NCBI GenBank assembly: GCA_019915015.1
Contig: JAHBBC010000010.1
Span: 930,001 to 994,000, forward strand
Direction of reading: 5' to 3'
Length of the DNA stretch: 64,000 bases
Source of the DNA: Auriscalpium vulgare
Lineage: Eukaryota; Basidiomycota; Agaricomycetes; Russulales; Auriscalpiaceae
The notes beneath the pieces were generated by a model. The model saw only the letters and a list, made by a program, of their open reading frames with translations, was not told where the DNA came from and ran no database searches. A program made the translations under genes and the position numbers. Shown here piece by piece: positions 52,061-61,511 of this stretch (positions within the stretch are counted from its first letter, which is position 1; every line of letters starts with the position of its first letter).

Positions 52061-53209
52061 GACTTAAGCTGTGTTCGATGCGCAGCGCCGCCAATCTACA
52101 CCAGTAGTCCTTAGCAAAAGAAGTAGCTCTTCCAACGACGGCCACTGCTGTACTTACCAAACGCTCTGGGCAGGTGCAGAAGCTGCCCACGCCAAAGAGC
52201 CTGAGTAGGATATTTGCTGCACACAGGGTCTGCTGACTGAAGGCGGGCGACGCGCTCAAGCAGCGCTCCAACAAGCAGAAGAAGCTACCGCCGCCGCCAA
52301 ACCTGCTTCCTCCACGAGTGATAGCGTGACATGTGGCAACGGCGCTCCGCAAGACTTCCGCAAGGCACACAAGCAAACACTCACACCCCCGCCTCTCCCT
52401 ACCCACCCACAGCAACTTCTCCCTCACATTTGGCGCCGCGCAAGGGCATACATTCGGTGGCGCTGATAGGTTCAGGCCGCGGGCAAGCGTGTAGCGAGAC
52501 GTCGCGAGACGGGGAAGCAGCATGCGAGGCGCAGGGTCGCGGGAGCGGGGGTGATGGGAACGTGGTCCGGCGACCCAGGAGCAACCGGGACTGGCGACGG
52601 AACGGATCACCGGAACGGGCTAGATCGGGAGGGCTTAGCGACGTAGGTAGAGCCACTACTTAGGGAGCTGCGCGAGACGTAGCAACCCAATCAACCTGTG
52701 GGCGGCGCAAGCCACCCACGCCCTTTACCTCACAGAAACTGTAGCCTGAGGCGCTACCAGACTTAGGAAGGCAGGACCTCACCGATGTGGGAACAGGTAG
52801 GCAGGCGGACAGGCAAGAGGGGGTGCGACGGCCCATAGGCGGACGCTTCGCACACGGGTGCGAAGCACTCGGAGGAGGATCCCGTAGAGGGCACCCCCAG
52901 GCAGGTGAGTGTTTAGTTTGGTGTTTAGGCGGTAGGAGGTGGCCCCGCATGACCGCGGGGAGGGCACGAAGCGCAACAGCGACACGAACACCTTCCCCCT
53001 CAGCAAGTCTAGTCACCCGGACTGGATCGCGACGTATAGGAGGCAGTGTTGGTGGTTGTTGTCCTGTGAGGCACTCGCCGCACGCCCCGCTAGGGTCCGT
53101 CCCGGGTGATAGCGTATCATTTTGGAGCCCACCGCGAGGGGTATGGTGATGACGATCGTGTTCGAGCTTTAAAATCAGCCTCGTAGACGGCACCCGGTCG
53201 CTGATCAAC
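52061..53209. other. Upstream region of the second gag; LTR not delimited
   Basis: A GTATCA-TT-TTGGAGCCCACCG stretch at 53114-53134 looks like an LTR end (CA) followed by a primer-binding site. I could not find a matching 3' LTR in the window. No other gene is supported. Confidence 0.35.
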
Positions 53210-55222
53210 ATGGCGCCGAAACCCAAGATAGCCCACCTCCCAACGCGAACACAGCCGCAGAGGACCACGAGGGCGGACGCTCGCAATACGTCGCGACAGG
53301 CGGCCATAGAGGCAGAAATCGAGGAACCACAAGACGAACAGGGGGAAGTCTCATCGCTATCAAGTCTGCCATCAGAAGAAGAGGATCCGCATGGACCGAC
53401 CCTCAGTAGGGAGATCCGACGCGCCGGAGAGGACCCTAGGTCCCTGATCACAGGAGGGGATCGCGTCACGATCGAGGGACTAGAAGGTTTGCTTCTGAAT
53501 TCTGATGGTGGCGATAGCGACCATCACACACGGCATGATCCGGAGGGGGAATGCTCGAGGAACGAACGGGTCAGTCCGGGATGGGGACGGGCCGTTTCCT
53601 TACAAGATAGGACTTCGCGAAACGTCGCGGAAGCTAGCAACAATCCCCAAGAAGCTCCATCAAGCCGTTCGAACCCCAGCAACCCAAAGTCGCCAACACA
53701 GTCAGGAATGAGCACACAGCAACAAGGAACAGGAACGGGTGGAGGAGGCGGCGGCGGAGGCGGAGGCGGTGGAGGAGGGGGAGGCGGCGGACAACAGGCA
53801 ATACCGCCTCAGCCCAACGTCGCGCCAGTCGCAATGCCTACCCGCGGGGACCGCAACACACCGTCTTTCAATCAGAAAGCCCGCGAGTTACCGCGTTACT
53901 TCGACGAGCTGAACCATCTCTTTGCCCGGGCTCAACTAGCGGATGATACGGCGAAGAAGGGCCACGCAGTGCGTTACCTAGACGTCGCGACGGCTGAGGA
54001 GTGGGAAGCGAGGCCGGAGTTTAAGGATCCCACCAAGACCTACCAAGACTTTCAGGACGCCATTGTTAAACTGTACCCGGGAGCCGATGAGGACCGCAAG
54101 TATACCATCGCGGACATGGACGCGCTCGTAGGCAGTCGGTACCGTCTGGGCATTGCGTCCGGCGGCGAGCTCAGCGAATTCTATCGGCAGTTCTTCGCGA
54201 TCACCGACTTCCTGGTTAAGAAAAGCAGGATCTCGACCCGTGAGCGCGATATCGCGTTCCTTCGCGCTTTCCAGGACAGCCTCATGAACAGGGTGGCGAC
54301 AAGACTGCAGATCAAATTGCCGGACCACGATAAAGAAACACCGTACCCCATGGCCGACGTACTAGAGGCAGGAGAGTACGAGCTGAGGGGCACTCCCTCA
54401 ATCGTACCAGCGGTCAGCACAGGTCCGGCAGTGGCGGTTGCAACGACGGAGCCTGTAATCAAAATAGAACAGTTTCAAGAAGCAATCAAAGCCGCGGTCG
54501 CCGAACAGTTCACGCGGATGCTCGTCAACCAGGGGAACGGCGGAGGTCAGAGGGGTTATGGGGGTACCTCGGGAACTCAACAGCCGCGCGCCACGCAAGG
54601 AAATCAAGGCGGACAGGGGGGGCCGTCAGGATGCCTTTTCTGCGGCCAAACGGGGCACTTCGTCAGGGAATGTATGGTGGTCCAGGACTACATCGCAACG
54701 GGTCGCGTATCTAGGGACCACAACAACCGGGTTGTTCTGAAGGGTGGAGGACTTATCCCGCTAGGAGAAGGCCCGCTGAAGCAGCGTGTGGATGCGTACT
54801 ACGCCGGGAATCAACACGGACAGTCAGAAGCCATGATGCTGACGACGATGGACTACGAGCCGGTGCCGGCCAAAGTGCAGACAGTCGCCGGCCTAATCCA
54901 ACTGACGCCGCAATTGACCGACGAAGACAGAATGACGGAGCTCCAGCAGGAGATGGCAGTACTCCTGACGGCCCGAGCGGAAAGGCAAGCTCAGAAGGAA
55001 CGCCGGCAGGCCGCACTGGACGCGGGCGAGTTTCCCCAGGCAATAGGGCTGCTGCCTGGCGAGCGCGAAAGGTGGTCATTCCGAAGAGGAAGCCGTTTAC
55101 GCAAGCCAAGAAGCAGGTTTCCTTTGAGCCGGAGGCAGTCGACCGACCAGGGGAGACTGGGGATAGCGCAGACAAACAAAGGCAGGCCGACGAAGACACC
55201 ACAGCGGGTGAGGAGCCGTTAA
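53210..55222 (+). CDS. Gag of a second Ty3/gypsy element
   Basis: A 670-residue open frame. The N-terminus is charged and disordered, followed by an unbroken run of glycines (about 53736-53795, GGN codons). The capsid-like domain follows (LPRYFDELNHLFARAQL, AVRYLDVATAEEWEARPEF, LYPGADEDRKY, LGIASGGELSEFYRQF), then a CCHC zinc knuckle CLFCGQTGHFVREC near 54633. The protein packages element RNA into particles. The frame is intact. It overlaps the protease frame by about 150 bases in the -1 register. Confidence 0.85.
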   Translation: MAPKPKIAHLPTRTQPQRTTRADARNTSRQAAIEAEIEEPQDEQGEVSSLSSLPSEEEDPHGPTLSREIRRAGEDPRSLITGGDRVTIEGLEGLLLNSDGGDSDHHTRHDPEGECSRNERVSPGWGRAVSLQDRTSRNVAEASNNPQEAPSSRSNPSNPKSPTQSGMSTQQQGTGTGGGGGGGGGGGGGGGGGGQQAIPPQPNVAPVAMPTRGDRNTPSFNQKARELPRYFDELNHLFARAQLADDTAKKGHAVRYLDVATAEEWEARPEFKDPTKTYQDFQDAIVKLYPGADEDRKYTIADMDALVGSRYRLGIASGGELSEFYRQFFAITDFLVKKSRISTRERDIAFLRAFQDSLMNRVATRLQIKLPDHDKETPYPMADVLEAGEYELRGTPSIVPAVSTGPAVAVATTEPVIKIEQFQEAIKAAVAEQFTRMLVNQGNGGGQRGYGGTSGTQQPRATQGNQGGQGGPSGCLFCGQTGHFVRECMVVQDYIATGRVSRDHNNRVVLKGGGLIPLGEGPLKQRVDAYYAGNQHGQSEAMMLTTMDYEPVPAKVQTVAGLIQLTPQLTDEDRMTELQQEMAVLLTARAERQAQKERRQAALDAGEFPQAIGLLPGERERWSFRRGSRLRKPRSRFPLSRRQSTDQGRLGIAQTNKGRPTKTPQRVRSR

Positions 55223-56000
55223 CACCTCAGATCCATCCTTTCGCGAAGGTGCCCGACGCGACGTACATAGGGCCGGCAAGTTACCAACGAAGCGCGGGGC
55301 AGCGCAAGGCGGACCCAGCATACAATAAGGTCGCCCCGGTCCGCGACCCTGTAATAGCAAATAAGGTTTATGAGAGGGCCATGAATGCGGAGGTCACCTT
55401 GACACAGAGGGAGCTCATGTCCATTACCCCGGAAGTACGCGCTCAAGTTCGCAATGTGGTGACCCCTAAGCGGGTCCCAAACGAGGCAAGAGTACCAGTA
55501 GTCCAGGCGATGGTGGAAAGCGAACCAGAGCTCTTTCCGTTCGACTTTGACCAGGACGAAGGGGCAGGAGAGGACGAGAAGGTGGTGAGGGGATTCGCGG
55601 ACCATATGCCCGAAACCTTTCTGCAAGCCCTGGGACACCAGCCAACGGAGTTGCCCGAGGGGACGCGTGTAGGAGAAGTCATTGTGGAGGTTCTGATGGG
55701 AGATCTAGGAGAAGCAGGAGACGGGGAACCAGACCCTGAGCCGTTGGAAGTCGCCAAGGAATCGCTGGCCCTCCGTTCGATCTTGCCGCTAGTCGACAAC
55801 CAAGCGCACATCGAGGCAGTCGTGGATCCCGGGTCGCAGATTATTTCCATGTCCGAGGACGTATGCCATTACCTCGGGCTGCATTACGATCCGAACGTTC
55901 GCCTGGATATGATATCGGCCAACAAAAGTCGCGATAGGTCGCTAGGCCTGGCTAGAAACGTCCCGATGAAGATTGGGGGTATAACGCTGTACGTACAGGT
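55072..56000 (+). CDS. Protease part of the second Ty3/gypsy element, truncated
   Basis: The frame is -1 relative to gag and overlaps its end. After an acidic linker it reads LPLVDNQAHIEAVVDPGSQIIS (read in parts), a retropepsin motif with DPG at the active-site position, and VCHYLGL. At about 56000, just after a LYVQ codon series, homology to the retroelement ends and the DNA continues as a LINE on the opposite strand; the open frame to 56052 is only the run-on. Reverse transcriptase, RNase H and integrase are missing. Confidence 0.8.
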
Positions 56001-57370
56001 GCATATCATCCGCTGTTCGTCCTGCGCGGCATCCGAAGTGTGTCTCCGGTAGGAGGCCCTGATTTTCAGCTAGCTGCATGAGTTCGTCAGCGACGCACAA
56101 CGAGAGTATTTTGCTGATGGTCCTTATCAGCGCGATCAGACGGTACGAGCCCGTGGCCGTGTAGTCTGCCTTGCCTGGCTTGCGCAGGACGACTGTGCGC
56201 GAGTCTTTCCACTCTTGCGGGTATTTGTTAAGCGTGAGCGTGGCGCGGTAAAGCGCGCCCATGAACGGCACCAGTATGTCCTGGCATTTCTTGAAGACGA
56301 TGTTTTGGACTTTGTCCGTGCCTGCCGCCTTGTACGGGTGGAGGCGCGCTATGGCTCGTCTGATCTGCGCGTCCGTGATGGGCTTAAACTTGCATTTGGG
56401 CGCGGGGTACTCGCTCTCGTCCAATGCTGTGTGTGCTGTGTTTGCGTCAGGGAAGAAGCTGTCGAAGAGGGTGTGCGGAGGGCTGGTATGCGCGTCCTGC
56501 CGCCGCCCATTGAGTCTGCGCTGAGGTATCTGTGTGCCATCCACGCGCGGTCTTCGGTCAGTTCCGCAAGGAATTCCTGGAAGTGGTCGGTCTTTGCTTG
56601 CTTGATCGCTTCGGCGTATTTGTTGCGGAGGATGCGATACTCTTCGTGTGCTGGATGGTCAAGGTCCACACGAAATACGTATGACTTCCTAGTGTGGTGC
56701 TTGACGTCGTCTTGTTGCTGCGTGTGCTCCTTTGTCCACCATCGTTTGGAGTATGGGGTCGGTTTCGACAGCGGAACTGTGCGTGCAACAGCGTCAGCGA
56801 GAGCGCGTGTGAGAATGTCATAGGCTTCATCAAATGCGTCTGTGTCATCCAGCTCCTGTGCCCGCGTGGAGTCGGTGTCGCGGAAGTCGTCCCAGTCGGT
56901 GTCGCGGAAGTCCCGGCGCGCGGTCTCAATGAACGTGTGTTTCGCGATGTCAATTTCTGTGAGGATTGGGGCATTTCGGCTGGGAGTGTGTGGCATTTGG
57001 CGACACGTTCGGCCAGCGCTGCGGATGCGAATGTGTTGTCCGGTCGGGTGTGGTTACTCTGTGGCAAATGAGCGCAGCGTGGGGAGGTGTTTGGGCAGTA
57101 TCATCTGCATGTTGTAGTCAGCTCTCAGTTCGATCAGGTGTTCGGCGGCCTGCAGGTTTGCCGCGGTAAACAGGTGGTGGTTTCGTGGCTCGTCCCACAT
57201 TGGGTGATGCCTGTTGAAGTCAGCGCACCACAGGAACTCGATGTTTACCTCTAGACCTTCACGTTCCGCGTGTCTGCGTTGGTCTTCGAGGTAGCGCTCG
57301 AGCGCCTGTAAGGACTGGTCGTGCGTGCAGTCGTTGTAGATGCTGAACACTTCAACGGTCATGGCAGACG
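56001..57370 (-). mobile_element. Truncated LINE-type (non-LTR) retrotransposon
   Basis: On the minus strand the order is: part of an APE-type endonuclease (57362-57054: WCADFNRHHPMWDEPRNH, FTAANLQAAEHLIELR), a linker (56996-56560: KRWWTKEHTQQQDDVKHHTR, CDLDHPAHEEYRILRN-like), then reverse transcriptase blocks (56544-56001: RLHPYKAAGTDKVQNIVFKK, EWKDSRTVVLRKPGKADY, SYRLIALIRTISKILS, THFGCRAGRTADDMHL). Several frames are used, so it is decayed. The endonuclease N-terminus and everything after the fingers/palm start are missing, so both ends are truncated. Confidence 0.8.
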
Positions 57371-58656
57371 TTCATGGACGAACTTCTCCATGAAAAGTGA
57401 GTGGCACACAGATGTGGATGGCGCCATGCCCAGGCAATGCAATGCGAGCCCTGAGTTCGACATACCCTTCGCCAAGTCCGGACTGGCCCAGGGCCGATTG
57501 TCTTCGTGAAGGTGAAATATTACAAGGTCATCAATCCCCCTTCACTGCCTATGATGTGTGGTGTGCCGGCGTTTCGCCAGCAACATTCCGTGGGATCCAG
57601 GAGCATGAAGTGGAAGACTATCAGAGAAAATCCTTGTGCGATCAGAGGAATGGGATGTATTTGTGTCGCGAGGGGATGGGATACTTATTGACGAGGAAAC
57701 GAGGGCTTCACAGGAGCATCAGAGGGCACGCCCGCCGGTGTATGGATCTTCACCCAACAAATGGGTTGAGTTCATCCGACAAGACACTACATCCAGACAA
57801 CAGCCCGCTGCACGGTCTACCTGTGCTCCGCGTACTGGAGTGCCACCTAGAAATGTAACTCAACGGGCTGCTCGGTCGTGACGAGAAGCAGCGGGCCAGT
57901 CGAGGGCACTACGTAACACGCAGCATGCAATTATTCTCCATCCTCGAGCTGTACGAGCGTATCATCCACGCGCTAGGCATCGCAGTGCTTGGACCACACC
58001 CGGTAGCTCGCCCGTACACGGGAGACACTCGCAACATCTTGATTGAAGATATTGCTTGTCACTTTGCGAACAATGGATATCAGCCGCGCTTGCTGTCAGT
58101 GACCGAGCTCCAGGAGTACGCACTGCATCAACGCAACTTAATTGAGGGGCGTTCGTTCCCCCCTGTCTACAGAGGAGTGGCCTTCGTACCCCCACCTCTC
58201 AGAGATGAACACACAATACCCCCCTGGTCACGCGCCCAGCGAATATGTTGCTAGACCTCCGTTCAACCAATGCGACGAAACGCACACCTACGCCTGAAGG
58301 GCTCGCGCTGGTGCGGTATTCAGGCTTAATATCACCCGACTTTCCAGACCACTACGTTCCCCCTACGCCTCACTTTGTTCCAATCTCCGACGAAGTCGCT
58401 GATCCATTACCAGCTGGCTCGACGTCCTGGGCTGATGACGACTTTGCTGTGAATAACAGCTCAGGTGCATCATCACTGGGAAATGGTGTACAAGCATCTA
58501 CTGAGGACACACAGGTGACCATTGTGAATAACATGACTCCCCGGCAATCCAACATTGATCCGTCGCAATTGCCCCTCCCGGTGTCTTGCTCAGTGACCCC
58601 AATGGATTCAACTAATTAATTGTGGACCATGCATGGTTCGGTCCAATGGGGGAGGG
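57371..58656 (+). other. Internal 3' part of an LTR retrotransposon with unknown ORFs
   Basis: Frames at 57506-57691, 57636-57881, 57925-58254 and 58245-58619 have protein-like composition (for example DEWDVF-like EEWDVFVSRGDGILIDEETRAS, and LYERIIHALGIAVLGPHPVARPY) but shift frame between pieces. They lead to a polypurine tract GGGGGAGGG at 58648-58656, immediately followed by an LTR. I do not recognise the products; their position suggests a gag-like or accessory ORF. Confidence 0.45.
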
Positions 58657-58960
58657 TGTAACGGTGGCGCATCCTCAATGCGCGCGAGTTGGCTGAGCCA
58701 CTCGCTTGGATATATTTGTACACGTTTGGCTGACCGTAGTTGTAGACGCGCCTTCCCTTTATGGGAAGGCATCTTCTTGTCCTTGTACATATACTTTACG
58801 ACTACAGCATCCATCGGGTTGCCTTCCCTTTATGGGAAGGCATCTTCTTGTCCTTGTACATATACTTTACGACTACGGCATCCATCGGGTTCTCTCAAAT
58901 ATACGTGGATTCCGTTCGCTCAGAGTGACTAACAAGACATCAAGATCACCATTTGTTACA
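58657..58960 (+). repeat. LTR with internal tandem duplication (304 bases)
   Basis: Starts TGTAAC and ends GTTACA after a polypurine tract, so it is a 3' LTR. Inside, a 71-base unit beginning CCTTCCCTTTATGGGAAGG is present twice in tandem (58751 and 58822) with one difference seen. Confidence 0.8.
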
Positions 58961-59800
58961 CGCTACTAAGCTCCTGATCTTCTGCGGCTCGTACAAGTTA
59001 TAGTACAACAAGACATACTTGCATGAACTTGACCTTCAAGGTTGTCGCAGCAAAGCGGAGAATACCGAAAGAGTCGTGACATGTGACACGTTTGTGTGTA
59101 GTGAAGTTTTTTGCTGTCGGCATTACAATCCCTGTTGTCAACCGCTAGCACAGCGCTCTGTTCACCCTTTCCATTGTTATTCTGTTGCTTGAAGCCCCTC
59201 CCGGTATAATGAAGCAGACATCCATCTTATCATAGTATGCGGGCCCAATCACCCATCCTGGTGATTACACGAGAATTTCACGGTAAGCAATGTTGACTAG
59301 CGTTGCTTTCCCGGGCTTCAATTCAACCATGCCGTCTTCACATAGGCGTACTTGTGACCGCGCTTTGTTGGGGTCTGCGTTGGGCTCTCGTAATTCATTT
59401 CGGTCTGCTTGGGTTTTAACAGCAACAGATTGTCTCCCGCCCTTCTGCTTACTAAATAGCCAGCCATAGGCGCGTTCCACTGCGCAGTGGAATGCGCTTG
59501 TGGATGATGCCGTTGCGTCGCCACCGTCGCGCTGATGTCACAGCGTACCTGTGATACTGTTACGTGACCTTCAATGTCCGTCTTCCTACCATCACACTTT
59601 GGTGGGGTCTGCGTTGGGCTTTTACAATAATAATCCTGTTATTGCACTAGTATACGTATTTCTACAAGTGCATGTGAGGCCGGAATGGGACGGTGAAGCG
59701 CACTAGCCAAACATCAGCGGCCGGCCGCAGAGTATAGTAATAAGCGCACGAGGACGAAGGGTGCGCCGAGTGAGACTAGTACTCGTCCTCTGATAGCATT
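58961..59800. other. Region with short unexplained frames
   Basis: GGGTCTGCGTTGGGCT occurs twice (59370 and 59608). A 71-codon minus-strand frame at 59265-59480 has no recognisable motif. Nothing else supported. Confidence 0.3.
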
Positions 59801-60823
59801 TCAACAGTGAGCCAAGCCAAAGGATGAGGGAGCATGCTCAGCATACCAAGGTCCGATGTGGGAGAGGCGCGTTGTGTAGGCATTGTAGCCCGGCTCTTGC
59901 AGGATCCGGAGGTGCTTGATCTGCGTGGTGAACGGAGGCTCCGTCGCTGGAGAAGGGCCTGGACTTGTGCTTGAATGTTAGCTGGACATAGACCAGTGCA
60001 CCTTGTAAGCGGTCTTGGTAGAACCACAGACCTGCGTGAAGGCAGGCAGGAGCTGAGGAACGTCGCAGTGCGGCACTTCATAGTCCTGGAGGATTGCTAC
60101 ATGGGGCAGAATCCATATAAGCATGCAAGGTAGGCGCGAGCAAAAGAGTACGCACCTTGAGGAATGGGTGTCCAGCCGGCGAGCGGTATGTTCGGGAACT
60201 TGTCCTCACCGTTATCAGGACCTTTGCTCTAATGAGATCATCTTCAGAACAATCAGGTGGCGGCATGAGGAGCGGGCAAGACTTACCTCGCAATAGAATC
60301 AGTGGCCTACATATAGTGCGGGGTTTCCGTTGTGACCACCCACCCTACCAGTCAATGAAGTCGAACTGATAGGAGTTGGCCAAGGTATTGACACCAACAG
60401 CCATCTCACAGAAGTGGTGCGAGTTCGTGATCACGCTGTCCCACAGTGAAGCATAGAGGGTGTGATATGGGCAGCACAGCCACGCTGTCGACACAGAGTC
60501 CGCCAAGCTGAGCGGGCCGTGTTTGGTCCAATTGCCTCCAGGGATGAGCTTGAAGTCCTTGTATGATATGTCCGCAACAATGGAGAGGGCCGCGGGCTTG
60601 CGCGTGGTATTGGAGAAGAGGGAGTAGTGAGCGATGGTGTCAACAGAGCTGTCGCCGGCAACAGGCTCCCACTGGTAGTGACGGGAAAAGTCAGGGTGTG
60701 CGAGGCTGTCCAGCACCTGGGCGTACTGCCAGGAGTGATGCATAAGCTAGCCAGGGACAAGGAGTGGGAAAGACATGAGAAAACGTGATGAGGGAGCCGG
60801 GCAATCCCACACGCTGTGGCCAT
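59801..60823 (-). CDS. Unknown multi-exon gene in the transposon island
   Basis: Exons on the minus strand: 60823-60785, 60746-60349, 60306-60287, 60221-60156, 60096-60032 and a last exon ending at 59801 whose acceptor I could not fix. All resolved introns (42-65 bases) have GT-AG ends and keep the frame, which the raw frames do not. The protein starts MATACGIARLPHH and reads HSWQYAQVLDSLAHPDF, GGNWTKHGPLSLADSVSTAW, YASLWDSVITNSHHFCEMAV, LANSYQFDFIDWP, DNGEDKFPNIPLAGWTPIPQ, DYEVPHCDVPQLLPAFTQ. No family recognised. The last exon could instead read IKHLRILQEPGYNAYTTRL. The good splicing suggests a live or recently live gene. Confidence 0.5.
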
Positions 60824-61203
60824 CCTTCCGAGTGGCAATTGTCTGTGCACAATAGTAGTTTGGAAGGCGACACCTTACACCTGCAGACAAGGTCAGCTCA
60901 ACTGTGAACAAGGTCAAGAGTTTGGGACATGCCGCTGTGTGGAGGTCATAGTGTTCGGCCTCCTGGTTCACAAAAACAAGATTTTGTCATGGTTGGACTG
61001 CACAGGGTATAGTTTTACCTCAATACAAAGCGGTCTGAGACACTCCCCGAGCGTAGCCGTAGATGCCTCAGCCTATTGTTGATGGCAGATACTTGAGATG
61101 GAATGTGGCTATGCAAGATCCCAGCTCATATCTCCCGGATTTATGAGCAAGCACAGTATCCCAAGATGCACACGGAAAAGCGAGCATGGCCTTAGTTGAT
61201 CCC
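60824..61203. other. Flank of the copia element
   Basis: No gene or repeat recognised. Confidence 0.25.
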
Positions 61204-61437
61204 TGTGAACCCTCTTCAACCCCAGGCACATAGATGGATATAAATGTAAATATCAGTTGCTTCTGGCAGCTGCCGACAAGTCCTCAAGCAGCTCTAGGGG
61301 CTGCAGGGGGATGTAAACGACTGAAGAGCAGGAAAGTCGTCCCCCTGCAGTATAAGGCAATATCCGGAGATTTCCGAGACCGTGGGAACTTAGCCTCTGG
61401 CACTCGCAGGTGTGGGCACAGAGCACCCACTTCAACA
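61204..61437 (-). repeat. Probable 3' LTR of the Ty1/copia element
   Basis: On the minus strand a GATCAGGGGGGAG polypurine tract precedes TGTTGAAG at 61437, the usual start of a copia LTR. The other end (61204, ...TTCACA) is approximate. Confidence 0.5.
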
Positions 61438-61511
61438 CTCCCCCCTGATCCAGCCCATCTCCACATCTCTACAGCTCTAACCCCATCATCCTCCGAGTCA
61501 CCTCAACCTTG

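Noticed and set aside
53736..53795. Poly-Gly tract as a separate repeat element
   Set aside because: It is in frame inside gag and uses mixed GGN codons, so it is treated as part of the protein.
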